Below are positions 56,263 to 64,000 of a stretch of DNA of 64,000 nt, piece by piece. Both the position numbers and the translations under genes were made by a program. The DNA is from Caldilineaceae bacterium (GTDB lineage Bacteria; Chloroflexota; Anaerolineae; Caldilineales; Caldilineaceae). The notes beneath the pieces were generated by a model that was not told the DNA's origin, did no database searches, and was given only the letters and a program-made list of their open reading frames with translations. Location of the stretch: contig JAPOVP010000028.1 of NCBI GenBank assembly GCA_026708085.1, positions 17,555 to 81,554 of the forward strand, given 5' to 3'. Numbering within the stretch: position 1 is the stretch's first letter; each line of letters opens with the position of its first letter.

Positions 56263-57999
56263 ATGGATGAACCAAATGGCAAGCCGCAGGCCGATGGCTC
56301 GCACCAGCACGCTAACCCTGGCAAACTGTCAGCCCTGAAACAGGCCTGGCAGCAGAACACGCTCGCCCCTGTGGTCAGTCGTTTCCCCGAGCGCAAGGAG
56401 AAGTTCACGACCAGCAGCCCCTCCATCGTCATCCAACCTCTCTATACACCCTCCGGCACGTCCTCAGACGGCGCAAGCGCCGCCGAATATCAGCGAAAAC
56501 TCGGCTTCCCCGGCGAATTCCCCTTTACCCGCGGCGTACAGCCCAATATGTACCGAGGCCGCCTTTGGACAATGCGGCAGTACGCCGGTTTCGGCTCGGC
56601 TGCCGAGAGCAACCGGCGTTACCACTACCTGATCGAACAGGGACAGACTGGACTTTCAGTCGCCTTCGACCTCCCCACCCAAATCGGCTACGACGCCGAC
56701 CACGACCTCGCCCAGGGCGAAGTGGGCAAAGTAGGCGTCTCCATCAGCAGCCTGCAGGACATGCGCACGCTTCTCCGTGGCATCCCCCTGGATGAAGTCA
56801 GCGTCAGCATGACGATCAACGCGCCGGCTGCGATCCTCTTGGCAATGGTTATTGCCGTCGCCCGCGAGCAGGGCGTACCCCCGCAAAAACTGCGGGGCAC
56901 AGTACAGAACGACATCCTCAAGGAGTACATCGCCCGCGGTACCTACATCTTCCCGCCCGCCCCCTCCATGCGTCTGATGACCGACCTCTTTCTCTACTGC
57001 GCCCGGCATCTGCCCAGATGGAACACCATATCGGTCAGCGGATATCACATCCGCGAAGCCGGCAGCAGCGCCGTCCAGGAAGTCGCCTTCACAATCGCCA
57101 ACGCTGTCGAATACGTTCAACAGGCGATCAACGTCGGGCTTGATGTCGACCGCTTCGCCTCCCAGATCAGCTTCTTCTTCAACGCCCACAACGACTTTCT
57201 GGAGGAGGTGGCCAAGTTCCGTGCCGCCCGCCGCCTCTGGGCAAAGCTCATGCGCCAGCGGTTCGGCGCGAGAGACCCCAAGAGCTGGCGGCTTCGCTTT
57301 CACACCCAGACCGGCGGCAGTACCCTCACCACCCAACAGCCGGACAACAACATAGTTCGCGTAACCGTCCAGGCCCTCGCCGCAATACTGGGCGGCACCC
57401 AGAGCCTGCACACCAACTCCAAGGACGAGGCTCTCGCCTTACCCACCGAAAAAGCCGTCGAAATCGCCCTCCGTACGCAACAGATTCTAGCCGGCGAGAG
57501 CGGCGTGGGCGATGTCGTCGACCCGCTCGGCGGCAGCTACTACATAGAATGGCTGACCGACGAAATCGAACGCCAGGCCTGCGACTACATCGAACGCATC
57601 GACGAAATGGGCGGTGCCATGCAGGCCGTTGCCGATGGCTTCATTCAACGCGAAATCCAGGAGTCGGCCTACGCCTCCCTGCGCGCCGTCGAAAGCGGGG
57701 ACCAGACCGTCGTCGGCGTCAACAGCTACCTGGGCGGAGCAACTTTACCCGAAGAGACACTGCATGTCGACGAGGTCGTGCAGAATGAGCAGATAGCAGC
57801 CCTGGCCGCGCTGCGCGCCAACCGCGATCAGAGCAAGGCCTCCGCCATCCTCCGACGCATCGAGGAGGCCGCACGCACGGAAGGCGCCCCGCTGATGCCG
57901 CTATTCATCGAAGCGGTTGAAAGCGACGTCACCACTGGCGAAATCTGCGACGCCCTCAGGACGGCATTCGGTGAGTTTCAGCCTTCCAGTTGGGTGTGA
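56263..57999 (+). CDS. Methylmalonyl-CoA mutase, large (alpha) subunit catalytic domain
   Basis: 578 aa TIM-barrel mutase with the substrate domain only. [62 protein letters not shown], and [16 protein letters not shown] are diagnostic. No C-terminal B12-binding domain is present, so a separate small subunit must be supplied from elsewhere; related enzymes such as isobutyryl-CoA mutase have this split form, and the exact acyl-CoA cannot be fixed. Its stop overlaps the thioesterase start (TGATG). Confidence 0.93.
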   Translation: MDEPNGKPQADGSHQHANPGKLSALKQAWQQNTLAPVVSRFPERKEKFTTSSPSIVIQPLYTPSGTSSDGASAAEYQRKLGFPGEFPFTRGVQPNMYRGRLWTMRQYAGFGSAAESNRRYHYLIEQGQTGLSVAFDLPTQIGYDADHDLAQGEVGKVGVSISSLQDMRTLLRGIPLDEVSVSMTINAPAAILLAMVIAVAREQGVPPQKLRGTVQNDILKEYIARGTYIFPPAPSMRLMTDLFLYCARHLPRWNTISVSGYHIREAGSSAVQEVAFTIANAVEYVQQAINVGLDVDRFASQISFFFNAHNDFLEEVAKFRAARRLWAKLMRQRFGARDPKSWRLRFHTQTGGSTLTTQQPDNNIVRVTVQALAAILGGTQSLHTNSKDEALALPTEKAVEIALRTQQILAGESGVGDVVDPLGGSYYIEWLTDEIERQACDYIERIDEMGGAMQAVADGFIQREIQESAYASLRAVESGDQTVVGVNSYLGGATLPEETLHVDEVVQNEQIAALAALRANRDQSKASAILRRIEEAARTEGAPLMPLFIEAVESDVTTGEICDALRTAFGEFQPSSWV

Positions 58000-58487
58000 T
58001 GCAGAAGCAGCCGAACAGCGCCTACTGCTTTGTCTGCGGCCTGAAAAACGTGGCCGGCGTGAAAGTGCGCTTCTACGAGACAGTCTCCGACGACGGCGCC
58101 GCCGAACTCCTCGCCCGCTTCGCCGGCCGGCCCTGCCACCAGGGCTATCCCGGCCGCATGCATGGCGGCGTCCTCACCCGCGTCCTCGACGAGACCATCG
58201 CCCGTGCCATCAACTGCGGCTCCGGCGTAGACGTGGAACGCTGGGGCATCACCGCCGAGCTGACCACACGCTTCCTGCATCCCGTCCCGCTCGAAACCGA
58301 AGTCAGCGCCCGCGGCCGCGTCCTGACCCAGAATCGCCGTATGTTCACCGGCAGCGGCGAAATCTATCTCCCCGACGGCACCATCGCAATGCGCGCCCAA
58401 GGCAAATTCCTGAAGCTGCCGCTCAGCGACATCTCCGGACAAGACGTGGAACTGCCCGGCTGGCGTCTTTATGAGGATGAGGAGTAA
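57999..58487 (+). CDS. PaaI/hotdog-fold thioesterase
   Basis: 162 aa. Start ATG 57999 overlaps the mutase TGA. The sequence SAYCFVCGLKNVAGVKVRFYE with two Cys, then GRMHGGVLTRVLDETIARA is the typical hotdog region (HGG motif, Asp/Glu in DET). It likely hydrolyses an acyl-CoA or acts as a proof-reading thioesterase for the mutase branch. Translationally coupled to the mutase. Confidence 0.88.
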   Translation: MQKQPNSAYCFVCGLKNVAGVKVRFYETVSDDGAAELLARFAGRPCHQGYPGRMHGGVLTRVLDETIARAINCGSGVDVERWGITAELTTRFLHPVPLETEVSARGRVLTQNRRMFTGSGEIYLPDGTIAMRAQGKFLKLPLSDISGQDVELPGWRLYEDEE

Positions 58488-58490
58488 ATC

Positions 58491-59591
58491 GTGCTCGACT
58501 ACATCACAGTGGAGGGATTCAAGAGCATCTCATCGATTCGGAAGTTAGAGCTTCGCCGGATAAACGTCTTGATCGGGCCAAATGGGTCGGGGAAATCGAA
58601 CTTCATTGGAGTTTTCTCGCTCCTGAACGCCCTCCGATTGGGGCGCCTACAACTATACGTGACTCGCGCGGGAGGTGCTGACAGAATTATGCACTTCGGT
58701 TGGAGGACAACCGAGAGCCTGAGAATTCACCTGTCATTTGACAGCCAGATAAATCAATATGAAGTACATCTGCAGTCGACCGAAACTGACGAACTTCATC
58801 CAAGTCGAGAAACTATTTCCTTCTGGGAAAAGGGGGACCGTCCTCACCCCTACTTCGAAAGTCTTATAGGTCGGGGCGGAGAGGCAGGAATAAGTAGGCC
58901 GGCCAGTGAAGGAGTCAAATGGCATGTTCAGAACCATCTGAATAGTTGGCGCCTGTATCACTTTCATGACACGAGTTCAGCTTCGCCTTTGCGCAAGACA
59001 GCGGATGTAAATGACAATCGATTCTTAAGAATGGATGGCTCAAATTTGGCCTCATTCTTACATCTCATGCGCCAAAGGTATGAAGAAAACTACCGCCTTA
59101 TCCGGCGTACCGTTCGGCTAGTCGCGCCGTTTTTCGATGATTTTCTGCTTGAACCTTCGGCTCTTAACGAAGACAGGATTCGCCTCGAATGGCGGCATAA
59201 AGGAACCGACGCCTACTTTGACGTTTCTTCTTTTTCCGACGGAACCTTACGCTTCATCGCTCTTGCGACTCTGATGCTGCAACCAGAGGAATTGCGCCCT
59301 TCGGTAATCCTGTTAGATGAGCCGGAATTAGGATTACACCCCTATGCAATTACCCTGCTGGCCTCGCTAGTTAAACTTGCCTCCGTAAAGTCGCAAGTCA
59401 TCCTGGCAACACAATCACCTATCCTTCTCAATTTTTTTGAACCAGAAGACGTGCTCGTGACAGACCGTCTTCGAGGAAAGACTGTGTTCACTCGGCTTGA
59501 CGCTGAGAGCTTGAGAGTTTGGTTGGAAGAATACAGTCTGGGACAGTTGTGGGAAATGAATGAATTCGGCGGACGCCCCAATCGGGAATGA
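58491..59591 (+). CDS. AAA family (OLD/AAA_21-like) ATPase
   Basis: 366-aa ATPase of the ABC/SMC-like type that lacks a DNA-binding coiled coil domain. Walker A GPNGSGKS (29-36), signature-like SFSDGTLRF, Walker B LDEPELGLHP (Asp276, Glu277) and switch region VILATQSPILLNFF. GTG start, 3 bases after the thioesterase stop. Codon use and base composition are more AT-rich than both flanks, suggesting acquisition. Its partner is the DUF4276 gene, 16 bases downstream. Such ATPase/nuclease-like pairs are common in phage-defence modules. Confidence 0.87.
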   Translation: MLDYITVEGFKSISSIRKLELRRINVLIGPNGSGKSNFIGVFSLLNALRLGRLQLYVTRAGGADRIMHFGWRTTESLRIHLSFDSQINQYEVHLQSTETDELHPSRETISFWEKGDRPHPYFESLIGRGGEAGISRPASEGVKWHVQNHLNSWRLYHFHDTSSASPLRKTADVNDNRFLRMDGSNLASFLHLMRQRYEENYRLIRRTVRLVAPFFDDFLLEPSALNEDRIRLEWRHKGTDAYFDVSSFSDGTLRFIALATLMLQPEELRPSVILLDEPELGLHPYAITLLASLVKLASVKSQVILATQSPILLNFFEPEDVLVTDRLRGKTVFTRLDAESLRVWLEEYSLGQLWEMNEFGGRPNRE

Positions 59592-59607
59592 TTTGAGGAC
59601 TGCGGAG

Positions 59608-60306
59608 ATGGCAAGGCTATTCCTCTATGTTGAGGGCCAAACCGAAGAGAGTTTTGTAAAGGAGGTTCTTGCTCCCCATCTATACTCCTATGGATACAAT
59701 GAGGTCGTTCCCCGACCAACCGGCGGAATGAGGCCATGGCCGAGTGCCAAAAGGGATATATTGAGGATTCTGAAGCAAGATGCTGGACGCATCGTCAGCA
59801 CAATGGTTGACTTCTATGGTCTCCCCCAGAGCGGGTCTGGCTCATGTCCTGGAAGGATGAATGCCAGCAAAGCACAGTATCCGGAAAAGGCTCGGACCGT
59901 CGAAAAAGATCTCTTGGCAGATGTCTGCTTGGATATGGGGAAAAACTTTAACCCCAGTAGATTCATCCCATACGTAATGATGCACGAGTTTGAGGCGATG
60001 CTCTTTAGCGACTGCGCTGCGTTTAGTCGCGGCGTAGAAAGACCGACCCTGGCCAACCAGTTTCAGGCCATCCGAAATGCCTTTGCCAGTCCGGAAGAGA
60101 TCGACGACTCGCCCCTAACCGCCCCGTCTAAGCGCGTTGAAATGCTTGTTCCAGGCTACACAAAGCCGCTGTTAGGTGCACTTGCCGTTTTAGAAATAGG
60201 TCTTGAAGCCATCAGGAGAGAATGCCCACACTTTGGATGCTGGCTAGACCGTTTGGAAGCAGTCCCAACGGCCAGCTCTGGCCAGCCTTCAACAGATTTA
60301 CGGTAG
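59608..60306 (+). CDS. DUF4276 family protein
   Basis: 232 aa starting MARLFLYVEGQTEESFVKEVLAPHL, the DUF4276 signature with acidic residues of a Toprim-like metal site. It continues with MMHEFEAMLFSDCAAF. GAGGA lies 8 bases before ATG 59608. DUF4276 genes are commonly adjacent to AAA ATPases of the type seen upstream; the pair is presumably the effector side of a defence module. No function is experimentally assigned to this protein that I can cite. Confidence 0.85.
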   Translation: MARLFLYVEGQTEESFVKEVLAPHLYSYGYNEVVPRPTGGMRPWPSAKRDILRILKQDAGRIVSTMVDFYGLPQSGSGSCPGRMNASKAQYPEKARTVEKDLLADVCLDMGKNFNPSRFIPYVMMHEFEAMLFSDCAAFSRGVERPTLANQFQAIRNAFASPEEIDDSPLTAPSKRVEMLVPGYTKPLLGALAVLEIGLEAIRRECPHFGCWLDRLEAVPTASSGQPSTDLR

Positions 60307-60315
60307 GGTGGGAAG

Positions 60316-60759
60316 GTGAGTATTTCAGAAACAGTACAACTCTCCAACGCCCACATCGACCACGTCGGCATCGTCGTCCATGACCTCGACGAAGCCCTCG
60401 CCACCTACTGCGGCATCCTCGGCTTCCGTCTCCTCGAACGCCACCACGCGCCCGACCACGGCGTCGAGATCGCATTCCTTGACGCCGGCCACAGCACCGT
60501 CGAACTGCTCTCCCCGACCGACAACGAAAGCGGCACCGCCCGCTTCCTGGCACGCCGCGGCGAAGGCAGCCACCACGTCTGCTTCGCCGTCCCCGACATA
60601 GCACAAGCTCTGAACGAGCTCCGCGCCCGAGGCGTCCGCCTGATCGACGAGACGCCTCGCCAGGGCATCCATGGCCTCGTCGCCTTCCTCCATCCCCAGG
60701 CCGCGCATGGCGTGATGATCGAACTCCTGCAGAAGGACCAGGCGCATCGGCTCGAATGA
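60316..60759 (+). CDS. mce: Methylmalonyl-CoA epimerase
   Basis: 147-aa vicinal-oxygen-chelate fold protein interconverting (2S)/(2R)-methylmalonyl-CoA. Metal ligands HIDHVGIVV (His16), EGSHHVCFAV and VMIELLQK are all seen. GTG start. It should follow the mutase, but an ATPase/DUF4276 pair lies between them. It overlaps the next gene by 4 bases (ATGA). Confidence 0.92.
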   Translation: MSISETVQLSNAHIDHVGIVVHDLDEALATYCGILGFRLLERHHAPDHGVEIAFLDAGHSTVELLSPTDNESGTARFLARRGEGSHHVCFAVPDIAQALNELRARGVRLIDETPRQGIHGLVAFLHPQAAHGVMIELLQKDQAHRLE

Positions 60760-61565
60760 CCTCACCAAGATTCGGCCGCACTCCCGCCATTAGCACGCAA
60801 CTCTCCCACTGGAACGACGTTATCGACCGCTGCCTGGCGGCCGACCGCCCCGATGAGGCCGTCCCCCTGATTCGCGTAATCCTCAAGAGCCTGCCCCGCC
60901 ACCTGCCCACCTACTTCCGCTTTCTTCAGGTCATCTGGCTGATGCGCCGCTGGAACGATGGCCAGGACTGGGCATTGCGTCTGCTGAGCGCCGATCCCGG
61001 CAGCGAACTGGCCTGGGCCGTGCTCGCAAGAGACGCCGAAGCCGTCGGCAACCTGACCAAAGCCCAAGCCTTCTGGACCCTGGCCCTCGAAAACGCGCCC
61101 TACAACCGCCCGATCCGCCAGGGGCTCTCTCGCACGCTCCTGCGTCAAAAGCGCCCTCTCATGCTCACCCGGCCCGCGCTCGCGACCCTGTACCGGATGG
61201 GCGGACGCTGGGACAGGGCCATTCGCATCTACGAAGAACTGACTGACGAGGAACCGGGCCGGCTCGACTACCAGAGCGGTCTGCTTGAAGCCGCCTGGCA
61301 CGATGGTCGCACAGAGGAGGCCCTCCACCTCGCCCGCCTCCTGGTCTCCCTCAATTCCAACCTCCTTCTTGGCTGGGTCGTGTCAGCCCGCATCGGCGAT
61401 GAAGACGACAAGGCGTTGGCCAGGGCGCCCCTCGAAGCTATGGACCCCGATGGCGAATACGCCGTTACACGCTTTGCCTACAAAAATGCCTTTCCCGTCC
61501 CTACCGACATCTCCGTCTCACCCGAAGACGCCGCCATGCTTGACGCCGCAAGGAGAGCCTACTGA
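60756..61565 (+). CDS. TPR-like protein
   Basis: 269-aa helical protein with TPR-like pairs (RCLAADRPDEAVPLIRVILKSLPRHLPTYFRFLQVIW, GRWDRAIRIYEELTDEEPGRLDYQSGLLEAAWHDGRTEEALHLARLLV). No signal or catalytic domain. Coupled to mce by an ATGA overlap. Probably a scaffold; role in the methylmalonyl-CoA branch unclear. Confidence 0.75.
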   Translation: MTSPRFGRTPAISTQLSHWNDVIDRCLAADRPDEAVPLIRVILKSLPRHLPTYFRFLQVIWLMRRWNDGQDWALRLLSADPGSELAWAVLARDAEAVGNLTKAQAFWTLALENAPYNRPIRQGLSRTLLRQKRPLMLTRPALATLYRMGGRWDRAIRIYEELTDEEPGRLDYQSGLLEAAWHDGRTEEALHLARLLVSLNSNLLLGWVVSARIGDEDDKALARAPLEAMDPDGEYAVTRFAYKNAFPVPTDISVSPEDAAMLDAARRAY

Positions 61566-61623
61566 CTGGACCTGCCACGCGCCGCGATCCGGCCCCGGTG
61601 GACCCGTCACAACATTACATTTT

Positions 61624-61652
61624 TTGTCAAAACGATGGGTCTGCGGTAGTCT
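61624..61652 (+). promoter_or_regulatory. Predicted promoter upstream of the NDK-like gene
   Basis: TTGTCA (61624-61629), 17-base spacer, TAGTCT (61647-61652). Leader of about 105 bases before GTG 61767. The -10 is a weak match. Confidence 0.35.
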
Positions 61653-61766
61653 GCTGCGAAGGCGGAACCGCCGGGACCGCCGCGGCTATTCAGTCCGGTA
61701 ACGGGCGCGACAAATGCGCTTCCAGGCCCATTCTCCGTAATCCCCGGCGCACTAAAGGAGCGATGT

Positions 61767-62783
61767 GTGCAGAGTCAGCAACAGTTGAAACAGGCGCTGC
61801 TTGATTCACTGCAGAGTGATGAGGAAATTGCAGTCATTCAACCCCCCGCCATCGGGCAAACGCAGCGGCAGAATGAACTGCTCATGTTCATAAAACCGGA
61901 GATCTTGGCAGTTGAGAACCGAAGCTGTCTCGTCAACGCGATTGACCTGATCTGGGCCAAGCTCGCGGAGTTTGACGCCTCCGTAGAAGGCATTGTCCTG
62001 GTAGGCGGCCCGGCCCTCGAACGGAAAGAAAGCATGGACCGCCACTACGGCGCCATCAACGTGCTCTCAAAGTCCGCGTCATCCGGCCTGGACGCCTCCG
62101 ATCGCAGCACCGTCTACGACGCCCTCGCCGTCTCCTCATCCGACTACCCTCTGTTCGGCGGCCACGAATTCCTCAACAGCCATCCCGCCTTCACGCCGGC
62201 CACTTTGGACGACCTCTGGTTCACCAAAAAAGCGCACAAGGTTCGCTCCGGCTTCTACGTCCAGGCCTACGAGGAGACCGGCGAGAAATTCATCCTCGTC
62301 AATGGCTTCCACCCCGCCCAGCTGGCCCACTTCACCGAGCCCGCCCATCGCATCGCCCTCATGCTTCTCCACTCCGACACGGGATGGGCCGAGCTCCGCG
62401 ACGGAATGATCGGAGACACCTTCCCCGAACGCGCCGTAGCCGGCTCTATCCGCGGCCAGCTTCACGCCGACCCGGCCCGCTACGGATTCGAAGAAGTGAC
62501 AATCGCCAACAACGGGGTCCATCTCTCCGCCGGACCCTTCGAGGCCATGTTCGAAATCGCCAACTTTTTCGGCAGCCTGGTCGGGGCCGATATCATCTCC
62601 ACGCCGCCCCGGATCGTCAAGACGATGCTGGCCGCTGCGATCGCACAGGACGACGCCTATCGGGCAAAAGAGAATCCTGACGTCCACGAAGGCGAAGGCG
62701 AGACCACCGATCTGTTCGACGCCACTGAACACATGGACACAGAGGCCGCCGTCGCACTCTACCGGTCAAACGTCGCTGCCTGA
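61767..62783 (+). CDS. Protein with nucleoside-diphosphate-kinase-like domains
   Basis: 338 aa, GTG start with AAAGGAG 6 bases upstream. It begins with a linker, then NELLMFIKPEI (NDK strand 1), and has the NDK-like C-terminal half GSIRGQLHADPARYGF...NNGVHLSAGPFEAMFEIANFFG, in which His252 is at the position of the phospho-accepting His of NDK. The middle (~120 residues) is an insertion not found in normal 140-aa NDK. The canonical NDK Lys, Arg residues around the site are only partly visible, so kinase activity is uncertain. It is a stand-alone gene. Confidence 0.75.
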   Translation: MQSQQQLKQALLDSLQSDEEIAVIQPPAIGQTQRQNELLMFIKPEILAVENRSCLVNAIDLIWAKLAEFDASVEGIVLVGGPALERKESMDRHYGAINVLSKSASSGLDASDRSTVYDALAVSSSDYPLFGGHEFLNSHPAFTPATLDDLWFTKKAHKVRSGFYVQAYEETGEKFILVNGFHPAQLAHFTEPAHRIALMLLHSDTGWAELRDGMIGDTFPERAVAGSIRGQLHADPARYGFEEVTIANNGVHLSAGPFEAMFEIANFFGSLVGADIISTPPRIVKTMLAAAIAQDDAYRAKENPDVHEGEGETTDLFDATEHMDTEAAVALYRSNVAA

Positions 62784-62819
62784 ACCCGCCGGCCGCACCT
62801 GTGCCCCAATCTGCTCCCC

Positions 62820-63200
62820 CTACAGTATCTTCATCACGACGTGGGCGTCGCTCCATAGTCCTTCCAGGTCGTATCGGCGCCGCGTCTCCTCCGTGAACAG
62901 ATGCAGAATGACATCGCCGTAATCGGCCAGGAGCCACCCACCGCCTTCCTGCCGCAGGTCGTGGACGTTCAGAGGCCGCATCTTCTGCTCAATCCGAAGT
63001 TGCTCCCAAAGATCATCCCGTATCGCATTGGCCTGTCGTACATTGTCCACGCTGCCCAGCACAAAATAAGTTGCAATGCTGGTCTGTTCACTTACGTCAA
63101 GTAGGACAATGTCCGCCGCCTGCTTCTCTTCAATAATCTCCACGATCTTCCGCGCCAGTTCGTTACTGTTCAGTTGAACCTCCCTGTCACAATTTCCCAC
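62820..63200 (-). CDS. rsfS: Ribosomal silencing factor RsfS
   Basis: 126-aa RsfS/Iojap protein that binds L14 and blocks subunit joining in starvation. Core: ADIVLLDVSEQTSIATYFVLGSVDNVRQANAIRDDLWEQL...GGGWLLADYGDVILHLF. GTG 63200 is the first start; the strong AGGGAGG just upstream of an in-frame CTG (63173) hints that translation may begin there. It is convergent with the NDK-like gene. Confidence 0.95.
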   Translation of the reverse strand: MGNCDREVQLNSNELARKIVEIIEEKQAADIVLLDVSEQTSIATYFVLGSVDNVRQANAIRDDLWEQLRIEQKMRPLNVHDLRQEGGGWLLADYGDVILHLFTEETRRRYDLEGLWSDAHVVMKIL

Positions 63201-63361
63201 CGAGTCGGTCTCTCAGTATATCACAGGCAGGCCCATTTTTCGGGCCGCCTTCCGTCGTGGGCAGGATGCGTCCCCAAATGGGGGCGAATCGTCGAATACC
63301 TCTACCTGCAGACAAACCACGGCCAGTCCACGTTCAACTCTGATCCAGTGGCAGTGCCCTC
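63201..63361. other. Intergenic region 5' of rsfS
   Basis: About 160 bases before the repeat copy 3, without a gene. It should hold the rsfS promoter; none was defined with confidence. Confidence 0.35.
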
Positions 63362-63472
63362 TCTGACCACTGACTACTGGCCACTGACTACTGCAGTTGG
63401 GCGGTCGGGCCTATTCGGCCCTCCCTTGTGCGGGGGCTCCGCCCCCGCAACGCCCCCTCTCCTACAACATGC
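63362..63472 (+). repeat. Dispersed composite repeat, copy 3
   Basis: CTGACCACTGACTACTGGCC then ACTGACTACTGCAGTTGGG leads into GGGCGGTCGGGCC, a GGGCC-TATTC-GGCC hairpin and GCGGGGGC-TCC-GCCCCCGC, then CAACGCCCCCTC. Same order and orientation as copies 1 and 2. Lies upstream of rsfS. Confidence 0.85.
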
Positions 63473-63600
63473 CTCGCCGACCTGGTGTCTATATTCGTAA
63501 CAGGTGCCCAGTCGAAAGAGTTTCGCCAGACCACGTCCCGCCAGTCCCATCAAATCCCCGTAGAGGCAGACCTTCAGCCCGCCCTCCTACAACCTGAGCG

Positions 63601-64000
63601 TCCTCATCTCCGTCCTCCCCTCAACCTCCGGTAGGGGCAGGCCTTGTGCCTGCCCTAGCACTCCCATACGCGTCGTCTACTCCATCTTCCCCTCAACCTC
63701 CGGTAGGGGCAGGCCTTGTGCCTGCCCTTCTACTCCCATACGCGTCATCTACTCCGTCTTCCCCTCAACCTCCGGTAGGGGCAGGCCTTGTGCCTGCCCT
63801 AGCACTCCCATACGCGTCGTCTACTCCATCTTCCCCTCAACCTCCGGTAGGGGCAGGCCTTGTGCCTGCCCTTCTACTCCCATACGCGTCATCTACTCCG
63901 TCTTCCCCTCAACCTCCGGTAGGGGCAGGCCTTGTGCCTGCCCTAGCACTCCCATACGCGTCGTCTACTCCATCTTCCCCTCAACCTCCGGTAGGGGCAG
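63601..64000 (+). repeat. 72-bp tandem repeat array with 144-bp higher-order period, cut by window edge
   Basis: GTAGGGGCAG recurs at 63631, 63703, 63775, 63847, 63919 and 63991, exactly 72 bases apart. Each unit has a GGGCAGGC/GCCTGCCC hairpin, CCCATACGCGTC and CTCCATCTTCCCCTCAACC-type segments. Units alternate A and B: CCCTAGCACT, CGTCG, CCATC in A; CCCTTCTACT, CGTCA, CCGTC in B (five differences). As read, the A units are identical to each other, and so are the B units. The array continues past the edge. Confidence 0.9.

Noticed and set aside
63601..64000. CRISPR array at the right edge
   Set aside because: The whole 72-bp unit is repeated with no variable spacers, and no cas gene is present.

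Overview
The window is 64 kb of GC-rich, gene-dense bacterial chromosome. The gene set suggests a member of Chloroflexota, most likely Anaerolineae/Caldilineae-like. This is inferred from a SufR-led SUF operon, a C4-type L32, a thiamine-binding MTH1187 protein, HEFQH immune-inhibitor-A-like proteases, a large YfhO-type membrane protein and dispersed GGGGCAGGC palindromes. No rRNA or tRNA gene was found, so the placement rests on protein character alone. Nearly all genes look intact. The left edge cuts an amidohydrolase and the right edge cuts a tandem repeat array.

Layout. 0-4 kb: a catabolic cluster (amidohydrolase, sulfatase, enolase-superfamily dehydratase) and a divergent Cof-type phosphatase. 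4.4-13.5 kb: housekeeping genes (leuS, thiamine-binding protein, HIT hydrolase, O-methyltransferase, radA, glyA, a SCO1-like copper chaperone, thpR). 13.5-23 kb: an Amt-like protein without the pore histidines, mltG, an orphan ABC receptor lipoprotein, a GT4/5 glycosyltransferase, a nucleoside phosphorylase, trmFO and an SH3 lipoprotein. 23-34 kb: a polyprenol-phosphate sugar synthase abutting a 1527-residue YfhO-flippase fusion, an alkyltransferase-like DNA repair protein, ctaG, a secreted metalloprotease, a PAP2 phosphatase and a nucleotidyltransferase. 34-39.5 kb: a long minus-strand run DUF177-rpmF-fabD-fabG-nusB-tatA-tatC plus a small coiled-coil ORF. 40-46.6 kb: sufR-sufC-sufB-sufD-sulfurtransferase-sufU-Rieske-sufT, headed by a perfect 12-bp inverted repeat that overlaps the predicted promoter.

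46.7-53 kb is an accessory-looking stretch: TPR proteins, a FRG-domain/TPR protein, about 1 kb of non-coding AT-richer DNA and a HEAT-like protein. 53.4-56.2 kb is the classic dnaX-ybaB-recR cluster. 56.2-61.6 kb holds methylmalonyl-CoA mutase, a coupled thioesterase, methylmalonyl-CoA epimerase and a TPR protein. A two-gene AAA ATPase/DUF4276 module of different base composition sits inside this metabolic run and is the best candidate for an acquired defence system. The end holds an NDK-like protein, rsfS and repeats.

Two repeat families stand out. One is a composite element (ACTGACCA-type 7-mers followed by two GC-rich hairpins) present in three full copies and one partial copy, all in one orientation and each beside gene 5' ends. 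The other is a palindromic GTAGGGGCAGGC element that forms a 72-bp tandem array with a 144-bp higher-order period at the right edge.
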